64,000 nucleotides of DNA from Streptomyces sp. NBC_01016 (GTDB lineage Bacteria > Actinomycetota > Actinomycetes > Streptomycetales > Streptomycetaceae), in contig NZ_JAPEOQ010000001.1 in assembly GCF_026341035.1 (NCBI RefSeq), positions 5,456,001-5,520,000 on the forward strand. The letters are read 5' to 3'. Shown here in pieces: positions 34,275 through 43,217 of this stretch (its first letter is position 1; every line of letters starts with the position of its first letter). The notes below the pieces were generated by a model. It had not been told where the DNA came from, ran no database searches, and saw only the letters and a program-made list of their open reading frames with translations. The position numbers and the translations under genes are program-made.

Positions 34275-37200
34275 ATGACGCAAGTCCCGGGTCGCAGACG
34301 CCTGGCCCTGGCGGTCGCGGCGGCCACCGCCCTCGCCACCCTGGCCGCCACCGCCGCGTCGGCCGTTCCCTCGACGCAGGCGGCAGCGCGCGCCGACGCC
34401 CGGGGCGTACTCGCCTCCCTCGACGACCAAGAGACCCGGGCACTGCACCGGATGGCCGCCCTCGACCTGGGCGGCCTGCACGTCACTGACAAGGCGGCGC
34501 TGCGTTCCGCCAAGCCCGTGGACGTGATCGTGCAGTTGAAGACCCCGCCCGCGCGCACCGCGCGGCTGCTGGCCGCCGAGCAGGGCCGCAGCCTCAGCGA
34601 CGCCGACGCGCGCGCCGCCGTGACCAAGGCGCACAAGTCGTTCCGCACCGCCCTCGACGACATGTTCCCCCAGGGCAAGAGCAAGAGCGCCAAGGCGCCC
34701 ACCCCGCACCGCACGTACACCCACAGCTTCGACGGCGTCGCCCTCACTCTGCCCGGCAACCGGGTCGCCGACCTCCTCGACCACGACGAGGTCACCGCCG
34801 TGTGGCCCGACACCAAGGTGAAGGCGCTCGCCGACCCGGAAAGCGCCACCGCCACCACGGTCGCGCCGGGCGGACAGTCCAGCGACGACAACGTTGCCCG
34901 ACTGCACAACGAAGGCCTCACAGGCAAGGGGGTCAAGGTCGGCGTCATCGACACCGGCATCGACTACCACCACCCCGACCTGAAGGCGGCCTACGCCGGC
35001 GGCTACGACTTCGTCGACGACGACGCCGACCCCATGGAGACCACGTACGCCGACTGGAAGGGCTCCGGCCAGGCCGAGACCGACCAGGGCTCCACGTACT
35101 ACACCGAACACGGCACCCACGTCGCGGGCATCGTCGCGGGCCGCGGCGCCGAGACGAAGGAACGCGCCGCGCACGGCGTCGCCCCCGGCGCCTCCGTGTA
35201 CGCGTACCGGGCGCTCGGGCCGTACGGCGGCGGCACCACCAGCGACATCATGGCCGCGATGGACAAGGCGGCCGACGACGGCATGGACGTCGTCAACATG
35301 TCGCTCGGCGCGAGCATCAACGACCCGCTCAGCCCGCAGGCCGTCGCCGCCGACAACCTCGTCCTCGCCGGCATCACCACCGTCATAGCCGCCGGCAACA
35401 GCGGGCCGAAGAGCAACACCCTCGGCACCCCGGGCGCCGCCGCCCTCGCGCTCACCGTCGGCGCCCACGACTCCCCGTTGACCCTGCCGTCGTACACGGT
35501 CGCCGTCGGTGACACGAAGACCGAGGGCCGACTGCTGGCCCAGCCCTACGGCGACGCCGTCGACCGGCTGACCGACGGCGCTCTCGCCGTGACCGAGGTC
35601 GGCACCGGCACCGCCGCCGGCTACAACGGCAAGGACGTGACCGGCAAAGCCGCCCTCGTGAAGCGGGGCGGCATCAGCCTCGACGAGAAGGTGCGGCGCG
35701 CGAAGAGCAAGGGCGCCGTGGCCGTCCTCCTCGTCAACGACAACGCCGGCGAAGGGCACATCCCCGCCTACATCGGCGAGAACCCCGACTACGTCCCGGC
35801 GTTCTCGCTGACCGCCGCCGACGGCTCGGCACTGACCGGCGCCGCCGAGGTGACGTTCGCCGCGGCTGGGACCTTCACCCTCGGCGACGGCTCCCTCGCG
35901 GACTTCAGTTCGCGCGGACCCGTGTACGGCACCGGCGCCATCAAGCCCGAGATCACCGCGCCCGGCGTCAGTGTCCTGTCGTCGGTGCCGGCCGACATCG
36001 TCGACCCGACGGGCGGCGACTACACGTACGCGTACGCCCGCCTGAGCGGCACCTCCATGGCCACACCGTTCGTCGCCGGAGTCGCCGCCCTGATGCTCCA
36101 GCACGATCCGGACCTCGGCCCCGACGACATCAAGACCGCCCTGATGAACACCGCCGCCCCACTGCCCGGCGACGTCAGTGTCTTCGAAGCGGGCGCCGGC
36201 GGCGTCGACCCGTACGCCGCCGTGCACGCCACGACCACGCTCCAGGTCCCGGCCACCACCGCGTACACCACCGTGGACGGCACCGAGCGCGACCTCGATC
36301 ACCGCACCGGCGCCCTTGACCTCGGTGTGCTGCCGCTCGGCGAAGCCACGGACGCCACGCACAAGTTGAAGCTCGTCAACGACGGTGGCACGCCCGGCAC
36401 TTACGCGGTCGCCGCCGAGTTCACCCGTGGGTCCGGTGACTCACGGGACGCCGCCGCCGCGCACGTCACGCTCACCACCAACGACAAGGTGACCGTCGGC
36501 GCCCACGGAAAGTCCGCGGTGCGTACGGCCCTGCACGTGCCCGCCGACGCGCCTGCGGGCTACTACGAGGGCCACCTCACGCTGACTCCCGTCAAGGGCA
36601 AGGGACTTCACACCCTGCGCGTCCCCTTCGGGATGCGGCTCGCCACGTCCGGCTTCGACGAGATCGACATGACCAAGTCGGTCCTCTCCACGGCCCAGGG
36701 CTCGGACGACGGTGCCGTCGGCGGCGGCGCCGCGACCTTCAACCTCAAGATGGCCGGGCAACTGCGCAGCGTCGACGTGTTCCTCGCCGACACCGACGGC
36801 AAGGACATCGGCTACGTCGGCGGCATCAACACCGTCGGCCTCACCGAGGGCATCCTGTACGGGCCCGCGACCGTCGGTGCCTGGTACTACCCTCTGACCG
36901 GCGACGACGCCACGCCCGTCGACCCGCGCGGCCGCTGGATGGACGAGGGCCACTACAAGCTGCGCATCGTCGGCACCGACGCCCGGGGCGGCACCGACAG
37001 CGAACTTCGCGACGTGTACGTCGACTCGAAGCTGCCGACCTACGACGACACGTACGGCGCCTGGAACCCCGCCCACCCCACTGTCGTCGAACGCGCCGCC
37101 GACACGCCGTCGCTCGCCGTCCGGAGCACCCTGCGCGACGGCGAGACCGACGCGATCCGCGCCGCGGGCATCGACATCGGCCAGGGCGACAACGTCCTGC

Positions 37201-38357
37201 ACTACGGAGTCAACAACCTGGTCGCCCCGGCCGGGCAGACGCGCCCGGACACCGACGGCAAGGTGAACGCGCGGATCCCGCTCCCCGCGAGCGCGCCGAC
37301 CTCCGTCGTCAAGCTGTGGCCCACGGACGCCGCCGGCAACATCGCCGCACCCCGCGTCGTGAACGTCATCAAGAAGGGCCAGCCGTACCTCGTCGGCGAC
37401 GCGAGCGCGCCCCACGCCCGGGCCGGCGACCGCCTCTCCTACACCATCACCGCGCACCAGCTCGCGCGCTGGAAGTCGTACACCTCGCAGATCCGCTACG
37501 ACGACCGGAACGTGAAGCTCGTCGGCATCGAACCCACCGCCGAACTCGCCGCGCACGACCCGTCCGGGATCCGCAGGACCGACGTCTCCGCCGGAGCGTC
37601 CTCGTACAGCACCGTCTCCTTCGACGTCGGCGACACCCAGGGCCTGACCGGCGACTCGATGCCGCTGCTCAAGCTCACCTACGAGGTGACCGGCGGGACA
37701 CAGACGTCGGTGGCGGGCCTGAACACGGGCACCACCTCCGCCGTCGACACGGCGGGCACCAAAACGAATCTGAACATCCAGTTCTACGGCGCGGTCCGCA
37801 TGCTCGGCGCGAAGTCCTCGTTCAGCGCCCGGCCCGCCGCCGAGGCCCTTCTCACCAAGGGCTACTCCTACGACGCGGACCGGGACTACAGCGCCGACGA
37901 CATCAAGGCCACCCTCACCGCGCCGGACGGCACCGTGACGACCCTCGAGGCGGACAAGGCGGCGCGCGTGGTTGCGAGTTCACTCACGCCGGCCGAGAAG
38001 CCGTACCGGTTCCAGGTCAAGATCCCCGGCCACTTCACCTGGTCCGAGGACATCGACCTGGGCCTCAAGGGGGAGTGGGGCCTGGCCGGCACCAGCGCCG
38101 GGTCGTCGGCGACGCTCGTCGCAGGTGACGTCAACGGCGACGACGTCATCGACGTGCGGGACGCCGCCGCCGTGTACGCCGCGCGCGGCACCGCCGACCG
38201 GAACGCCGACATCGACCACGACGGCACGGTCGGTGCCAAGGACCTCACCTGGGTGGCGCAGAACTACCTCCGGCAGAATTCCATGGCCGACCGGTACACC
38301 GCCCCCGTGAAGCGCTCCAAGGGCCGCACTCTGGAGGACTACCTGGACCTCATGTGA
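34275..38357 (+). CDS. Giant secreted S8 protease with PA insert, cohesin-like and dockerin-like C-terminus
   Basis: A 1360-aa preproprotein. Order: signal peptide (cleavage near SAVPSTQA), inhibitor-I9-like propeptide (VDVIVQLKTPPART), then a Vpr/lactocepin-type S8 domain with Asp226 (VIDTGID), His282 (HGTHVAG) and Ser594 (SGTSMATP). A PA domain is inserted at about 430-530 (VKRGGISLDEKVRRAKSKGA). Fn3-like regions follow. A cohesin-like beta domain is at about 1037-1140 (RAGDRLSYTITAHQL ... GDSMPLLKLTYEV). A dockerin-like pair of calcium loops is at about 1284-1336 (GDVNGDDVIDVRDAAAVYAA and ADIDHDGTVGAKDLTWVAQN). ATG 34275 is preferred over 34236. It converges on the HTH regulator gene. Confidence 0.9.
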   Translation: MTQVPGRRRLALAVAAATALATLAATAASAVPSTQAAARADARGVLASLDDQETRALHRMAALDLGGLHVTDKAALRSAKPVDVIVQLKTPPARTARLLAAEQGRSLSDADARAAVTKAHKSFRTALDDMFPQGKSKSAKAPTPHRTYTHSFDGVALTLPGNRVADLLDHDEVTAVWPDTKVKALADPESATATTVAPGGQSSDDNVARLHNEGLTGKGVKVGVIDTGIDYHHPDLKAAYAGGYDFVDDDADPMETTYADWKGSGQAETDQGSTYYTEHGTHVAGIVAGRGAETKERAAHGVAPGASVYAYRALGPYGGGTTSDIMAAMDKAADDGMDVVNMSLGASINDPLSPQAVAADNLVLAGITTVIAAGNSGPKSNTLGTPGAAALALTVGAHDSPLTLPSYTVAVGDTKTEGRLLAQPYGDAVDRLTDGALAVTEVGTGTAAGYNGKDVTGKAALVKRGGISLDEKVRRAKSKGAVAVLLVNDNAGEGHIPAYIGENPDYVPAFSLTAADGSALTGAAEVTFAAAGTFTLGDGSLADFSSRGPVYGTGAIKPEITAPGVSVLSSVPADIVDPTGGDYTYAYARLSGTSMATPFVAGVAALMLQHDPDLGPDDIKTALMNTAAPLPGDVSVFEAGAGGVDPYAAVHATTTLQVPATTAYTTVDGTERDLDHRTGALDLGVLPLGEATDATHKLKLVNDGGTPGTYAVAAEFTRGSGDSRDAAAAHVTLTTNDKVTVGAHGKSAVRTALHVPADAPAGYYEGHLTLTPVKGKGLHTLRVPFGMRLATSGFDEIDMTKSVLSTAQGSDDGAVGGGAATFNLKMAGQLRSVDVFLADTDGKDIGYVGGINTVGLTEGILYGPATVGAWYYPLTGDDATPVDPRGRWMDEGHYKLRIVGTDARGGTDSELRDVYVDSKLPTYDDTYGAWNPAHPTVVERAADTPSLAVRSTLRDGETDAIRAAGIDIGQGDNVLHYGVNNLVAPAGQTRPDTDGKVNARIPLPASAPTSVVKLWPTDAAGNIAAPRVVNVIKKGQPYLVGDASAPHARAGDRLSYTITAHQLARWKSYTSQIRYDDRNVKLVGIEPTAELAAHDPSGIRRTDVSAGASSYSTVSFDVGDTQGLTGDSMPLLKLTYEVTGGTQTSVAGLNTGTTSAVDTAGTKTNLNIQFYGAVRMLGAKSSFSARPAAEALLTKGYSYDADRDYSADDIKATLTAPDGTVTTLEADKAARVVASSLTPAEKPYRFQVKIPGHFTWSEDIDLGLKGEWGLAGTSAGSSATLVAGDVNGDDVIDVRDAAAVYAARGTADRNADIDHDGTVGAKDLTWVAQNYLRQNSMADRYTAPVKRSKGRTLEDYLDLM

Positions 38358-38388
38358 CCTGATCCGAGGTGAGTGAACGGCCGCCGTG

Positions 38389-39228
38389 TCACACCCAGTT
38401 GTTGCGCATCGCGTACCAGCCCAGCTGTAAGCGTGACGACACGGCGGCCAGGTCCATGAGCGCGCGCACCCGGCGCTGGACCGTGCGCGGCGACGTCCCG
38501 AGCTGGTGGGCCGTCGCCGCGTCCGTCAGTCCGGAGAGCATCAGCTGCAGAATGCGGCGGTCCGTCGGGTTCAGATCGCCGTCCTCGCGCAGATACGGAC
38601 GCGAACGCCGCCACACCGACTCGAAGAGCTCGGTGGCCAACAGCACCAAGGGTGCACGCAGTTCGACCGTGCGGCCCGGCTCCATCTGGACCAGGGCCGT
38701 CTCCCCGTCCGCCACGACCAGCTTGATCAGCGGCTGGTCGACGACCCGGACCAGATGGCCCGCCGCGAGGCGTTCGTCGAGCGCCCGGATGGCGGCGGGC
38801 TCCGAAAGGAACGCGCGGTCGACGACCACGCGGTAGGCGGCGGCGGGGTTGCCGCCCCGGCGGGTCAACTCATCGTCCGATCCCGCTGTTTCGGGCTCGG
38901 GCTCGGGACCGGGATTCGGTTCGGGCTCCGGCTCGAGCAGGGTCGTCGGGACGGGCGCGACCGTGTTGGCGCCCGACTGGAAGACGAGCAGGGATGTACG
39001 CGCCCCGTACTCGACCTCGTAGACGCGCCGCGCCTGCTCCGCACGCCGTTCGAGGATCCGGACCAAGCGGTCCTCGCCGCGGGTGTGCTCGGGCGGCCGC
39101 CATGTGTCGAGCAGGTGGGTCAGGGCGTCGTCGGCCCTGCGCAGATCCTCCTGCAGATCGGTGAATCGGGCACGCAGGGAGTCGGGGTCGGCGGTCTGCC
39201 GAGCGGATGTTCCAAGGTCGGACGACAT
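38389..39228 (-). CDS. LuxR-type HTH regulator with Pro/Glu linker
   Basis: A 279-aa regulator. The N-terminal half is helical (ARFTDLQEDLRRADDALTHL). A linker made of PEP repeats (about residues 98-113) leads to a middle alpha/beta domain. A C-terminal LuxR/MalT-like HTH (about 220-275; LNPTDRRILQLMLSGLTDAA, then GTSPRTVQRRVRALM) ends the protein. This helical-N plus LuxR-C layout is common in Streptomyces regulators found beside secreted hydrolase genes. It sits between the second and third subtilases and shares an upstream gap with the third, so it is the obvious candidate regulator of the island (inference). Start ATG 39228. Confidence 0.8.
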   Translation of the reverse strand: MSSDLGTSARQTADPDSLRARFTDLQEDLRRADDALTHLLDTWRPPEHTRGEDRLVRILERRAEQARRVYEVEYGARTSLLVFQSGANTVAPVPTTLLEPEPEPNPGPEPEPETAGSDDELTRRGGNPAAAYRVVVDRAFLSEPAAIRALDERLAAGHLVRVVDQPLIKLVVADGETALVQMEPGRTVELRAPLVLLATELFESVWRRSRPYLREDGDLNPTDRRILQLMLSGLTDAATAHQLGTSPRTVQRRVRALMDLAAVSSRLQLGWYAMRNNWV

Positions 39229-39320
39229 GGCAACAGTGTCGTCATGCCCGGATCCGGCATAACAGTGACCCCCTGAATGCGGCCGGGATCCGGAGGCGCG
39301 CCGCTGTCGGGAATACGTCA

Positions 39321-39336
39321 TGGCAGCGACCCGCCA
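39321..39336. promoter_or_regulatory. TGGC-N8-GCCA element before the 1243-aa protease
   Basis: TGGC (39321-39324) and GCCA (39333-39336) lie 75 bp before the protease start (39412) and 92 bp from the divergent regulator start. On the minus strand it reads TGGCGG-N5-TGCCA, the same 16-bp pattern and spacing as at 33799-33814. Confidence 0.5.
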
Positions 39337-39411
39337 CCCCGAACACCCCCACAGGGCAACGGAATTGGTCACTCTGCTGGTCCACCGCATCCTCCTCCCT
39401 GGAGATTTCCT

Positions 39412-42400
39412 GTGAGACGCAGCAGACCTTGGCGGCGGACCGCCGCCGGGCTCGCGGCCGTCGCCCTGCTCGCCGCGGGCGCGCCCGCGGCCGGCGCCGA
39501 CGACGCGCTGCCCGCCACCGGCGGGCCGGGCGGCCGGGCCGTGACCGTCACCCTGATCACCGGCGATGTCGTCGACGCCCGTGTGAGCGCCCACGGTCGG
39601 GTCCTCTCGGCGGCCCCGCGCGCCGCCGACGGCACCGACCACCCCGCCGCGGTCTGGCAGGACGGCACGCACACCTACGTGTTCCCGCAAGGCGTCGAGA
39701 AGCTGGTCGACGCGGGTGTGGTCGACTCCGCCCTGTTCGACATCGGCAAGCTCGTCGCCGACGGCTACGACGACGCGCACACCGACACCGTCCCTGTCGT
39801 GGCCGAGTACGCGGGGGGCCGCACCCCGCGCGGCGCCACCCCCGGCACCGAGGTCACGGCACACCTCGACTCCATCGGCGGCGCGGGCCTCGCCGTCACC
39901 AAGAAGTCCGCCTCCGACACCTGGAAGGACCTCGCCCCGAAATCCGGCAAGGCGCGCTCCACCGACGGCGTCACCAAGCTCTGGCTCGACGCCAAGGTCG
40001 AGGGCAACGCCGTCTCCGGCCTCGGCACGCCCACCGTCCCCCTCACCGGCGCCACGGCCGCGCACCACGTGGGGCTCGACGGCTCCGGAGTCAAGGTCGC
40101 CGTCCTCGATACCGGCATCGACGCGGGCCACCCCGACCTCGCGGGACGCGTCGCCGGGACGAAGGTCTTCACCAACGGGCAGGACAGCGACGACCGCACC
40201 GGCCACGGCACCCACACCGCGTCGACCGTCGCGGGCACCGGCGCCGCGTCCGACGGCATGTACGCGGGCATGGCGCCGAAGGCCGACCTGCTCATCGGCA
40301 AGGTCCTCGGTGACGACGGCTCGGGCACGCTCAGCGGCATCGTCGACGGCATGGAGTGGGCCGTCGACCAGGGAGCGCAGGTCGTCTCCATGTCGCTGGG
40401 CGCCGACGGCGCCACCAGTTGCGCGGGCCCGGACGTGGAGGCGGTCCAACGCCTCGGCGGCAAGGCGCTGTTCGTGATCGCGGCGGGCAACGCCTCGCTG
40501 CGCGGCACCGTCTCCACCCCTGGCTGCGCGCCCGGCGCGCTCACCGTCGGAGCGGTCGACCGCGCGGGCGCCACCGCGTCCTTCTCCAGCCGCGGCCCCT
40601 CCGTGGACGGCAAGAGCGCGAAGCCCGACATCGCCTCGCAGGGCGTCGGCGTCGTCGCCGCGAAGGCGGGCGGCCGCAGCGACCAGGCGTACCAGCAGAT
40701 GTCCGGCACCTCCATGGCCACACCGCACGTCGCGGGCGGCGCCGCGCTGCTGCTCCAGCAGCATCCCGACCTGACCCCGGCCCGGCTGAAGGCGCTGCTC
40801 ACGTCGTCCGCCGCCGACACCCACGCCCCCGTCCTCGAACAGGGCGCGGGCCCGATGGACGTCGCGCGGGCGATCACCCAGCCCGTGGTGGCCGAACCCG
40901 CGCCGCTCCTTGGCGACTTCGCGTATCCGCAGGCCGCACTCGACCCGGTCGACAAGCCGGTCACCCTCACCAACGTCACCGGCAAGGACGTCACCCTCGA
41001 CGTCACCGTCCGGGACGTGCGCGGCGACGACGACACCAAGCTGTCCGGCTTCGCGGCCCCCGCGCACAACTCTGTCACCGTCCCCGCGGGCGGCAGCGCC
41101 GACGTCCCGGTCCGCGTCGACCCGTCGGCCGACCTCGACGCGGGCGACTACGGCACCGTCACCGGGCGGCTCGTGGCCACCACCGACGGCGGCGCCCGCG
41201 TGGTCGTCCCGTTCGGCGTGCACATGGAGGAGCCGTCCGCCGACCTCACGGTCAAGGGCCTGGACCGGCACGGCGATCCGGCGGCCGACCCGTCGACGTT
41301 CCAGCTCTTCGACGACCACCACGACACCGCGAAGCGGTACACCCTCGGCTACCCGCAGGCCGGCAGCACCACGATCCGCGTGCCGCTGGGCACGTACTCA
41401 CTGAGCGGCCTGATCATGACCAGGGACGAGCCCGGCAACATCGGCAGCGTCGACTCCGTCTCCCAGCTGTACGACCCGAAGCTGACGGTCGACGGCGACA
41501 CCACCGTCGCCCTCGACGCCCGGGACGCGAAGCGCCTGTCCTGGGACACCGACCGGCCCAGCCGGGCGGCCGGCTACGCGATCGGCCTCGCCGTCGGCCT
41601 CGACGACAGCAAGCAGCTCAAGGCCGGTTACCTGACCTCTGTCCCGTCGTACGTGAAGGCGCTGTACGCCCAGCCGGTCGGCGGCGCCGACGATCTGACC
41701 TTCCTTGCGTCGGCGCGACAGCCCGCACCGCTCGCCCGGTTCACCTCGTCCGGCAGTCGCACCCTCGATTCGCTGCCGTTACAGAAGGCCACCGAGTTCG
41801 ACGGCAAGGGCACGGCCGCGGTCGTACCCATCGGCAAGGGCACGGACGCGGGCTTCGCCGCCCACGACATCAAGGGGAAGATCGCCCTGGTCGACGCGGG
41901 CACCGGCGGCGGCAACGGGTACACCTGGAACACGGCCGCCGCGAAGGCGGGCGCCGTGGGCGTGCTCGCGGCGGTCCCCGACACCAAGGGCCGCTTCCAG
42001 GTGACCGGTTCGGAGGGCGTGCCACAGGCCACCATCACCTGGGCCGACTCCCTGGCCCTCAAGGCGGAGGCGGCGCAGGGCACCGCCACCGTGTCCTGGT
42101 CCGGCACCGCGACCGCGCGCAGCCCCTACGTCTACAACCTGGCGTACGTCTCCCACGGCTCGATCGGCGCCGGGAAGCAGCGCGTCCACGACAAGGACTT
42201 GGCCGCGACCGACGCCCGTTACCACGCGCAGGGCGCGGGCGACGCGACCTACTGGTCGGACGTGCAGGTCGGGCTGCCCGGCATCGCCTCCGTCTGGGCG
42301 GGCGGCACCACACTGCCGCTGCACGCGCCGCAGCGCCGCACCGACTTCTTCACCGAGACCGGCGGCGACGGCGTGGCCTGGACGACGCTGATGCGCCGGG

Positions 42401-43143
42401 ACCTCGGCCCGTACGGCAGCACCTCCTACGACGGCCCGCACGCCGTCACGGCGGGCCGCGCGACCGCCGACTGGTACAAGACGCCGTACGGTCCGGTGCG
42501 CAACACCTACGACAAACCGCTGCTGACCCGCGACAGCAACCGCCTGTCGTACGTCATGGCGCCGGTCGGCGACGCGGGCGGGCACGACGCGACGGCCGCG
42601 TCCACCGACTCCGGCACCCGTCAACTCCTGCTGAACGGAGAGCCGCTGGTCCCGACGTCAGGGTTGTTCACGCTGCCGCAGGAGAACGCCGAGCTGACGT
42701 TCCGGCAGAAGTGGCAGCGGACGGTGTCGGCCGTCAACCGCCTGGGGCTCGCCTACGCCACCGAGTGGACCTTCCACTCCGCCGCGGCGGACCAGGGCGC
42801 CCAGCGTCTCCTGGTCCCGACCGTCGACGTCCCCTCCGACCTGCGCAACGCACGCCCGGCGGGGGAGGTGACCGGCATCCGCCTCGGCGCCGTGATCGAC
42901 GGAGCGGACGGCCCGGTCGCCCTGGACGACGTACGCCTTGACTACGCGTACGGCGACCAGGTCACGGTCGACGCGGTCACGGGCTGGCACGCGGCGCGGA
43001 TCGTGCGGGCCCACGGCACGTGGACGGCGAAGCTGCCGGGCGACGCCCCGGCGGGCACGTTCGTGCATCTGCGCGTCACGCTCGCCGACCGGCACGGCGC
43101 GAAGGTGAGCCAGACCATGGTCCGGGCGTACGAAGTGCGCTGA
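39412..43143 (+). CDS. Giant secreted S8 serine protease, 1243 aa
   Basis: A 1243-aa preproprotein with signal peptide (cleavage near AAGADDA) and propeptide (VTVTLITGDVVDARVS). A compact subtilisin domain has Asp233 (VLDTGID), His268 (HGTHTAS) and Ser434 (SGTSMATP). Some 800 residues of beta-rich domains follow, including a PA-like segment near 820-880 (KIALVDAGTGGGNGYTWNTA). Streptomyces proteins of this layout are often annotated as peptidase S8 or aminopeptidase-like. GTG 39412 is supported by GGAGA at 39401. It is followed by a very strong hairpin. Confidence 0.9.
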   Translation: MRRSRPWRRTAAGLAAVALLAAGAPAAGADDALPATGGPGGRAVTVTLITGDVVDARVSAHGRVLSAAPRAADGTDHPAAVWQDGTHTYVFPQGVEKLVDAGVVDSALFDIGKLVADGYDDAHTDTVPVVAEYAGGRTPRGATPGTEVTAHLDSIGGAGLAVTKKSASDTWKDLAPKSGKARSTDGVTKLWLDAKVEGNAVSGLGTPTVPLTGATAAHHVGLDGSGVKVAVLDTGIDAGHPDLAGRVAGTKVFTNGQDSDDRTGHGTHTASTVAGTGAASDGMYAGMAPKADLLIGKVLGDDGSGTLSGIVDGMEWAVDQGAQVVSMSLGADGATSCAGPDVEAVQRLGGKALFVIAAGNASLRGTVSTPGCAPGALTVGAVDRAGATASFSSRGPSVDGKSAKPDIASQGVGVVAAKAGGRSDQAYQQMSGTSMATPHVAGGAALLLQQHPDLTPARLKALLTSSAADTHAPVLEQGAGPMDVARAITQPVVAEPAPLLGDFAYPQAALDPVDKPVTLTNVTGKDVTLDVTVRDVRGDDDTKLSGFAAPAHNSVTVPAGGSADVPVRVDPSADLDAGDYGTVTGRLVATTDGGARVVVPFGVHMEEPSADLTVKGLDRHGDPAADPSTFQLFDDHHDTAKRYTLGYPQAGSTTIRVPLGTYSLSGLIMTRDEPGNIGSVDSVSQLYDPKLTVDGDTTVALDARDAKRLSWDTDRPSRAAGYAIGLAVGLDDSKQLKAGYLTSVPSYVKALYAQPVGGADDLTFLASARQPAPLARFTSSGSRTLDSLPLQKATEFDGKGTAAVVPIGKGTDAGFAAHDIKGKIALVDAGTGGGNGYTWNTAAAKAGAVGVLAAVPDTKGRFQVTGSEGVPQATITWADSLALKAEAAQGTATVSWSGTATARSPYVYNLAYVSHGSIGAGKQRVHDKDLAATDARYHAQGAGDATYWSDVQVGLPGIASVWAGGTTLPLHAPQRRTDFFTETGGDGVAWTTLMRRDLGPYGSTSYDGPHAVTAGRATADWYKTPYGPVRNTYDKPLLTRDSNRLSYVMAPVGDAGGHDATAASTDSGTRQLLLNGEPLVPTSGLFTLPQENAELTFRQKWQRTVSAVNRLGLAYATEWTFHSAAADQGAQRLLVPTVDVPSDLRNARPAGEVTGIRLGAVIDGADGPVALDDVRLDYAYGDQVTVDAVTGWHAARIVRAHGTWTAKLPGDAPAGTFVHLRVTLADRHGAKVSQTMVRAYEVR

Positions 43144-43157
43144 CACGCCCGCCGACA

Positions 43158-43205
43158 TACGGGTGGCCCGGTCCGGCCGCACTGAGCCGGACCGGGCCAC
43201 CCGTA
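43158..43205. terminator. Strong bidirectional terminator hairpin
   Basis: A perfect 20-bp stem (43158-43177 paired with 43186-43205) and an 8-nt loop CGCACTGA separate the third protease from the converging MFS gene. This is the longest perfect stem seen in the window and no U-tract follows. Confidence 0.85.
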
Positions 43206-43217
43206 CGTGCTCGGCCG

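Noticed and set aside
34098..36362. Long N-terminal extension of the small 83-aa membrane protein
   Set aside because: The extension lies antisense to the second protease; only the part from GTG 34097 shows a ribosome site and plausible protein.
39229..41322. 700-codon N-terminal extension of the HTH regulator
   Set aside because: It runs antisense through the third protease and the shared promoter; ATG 39228 gives the normal regulator length.
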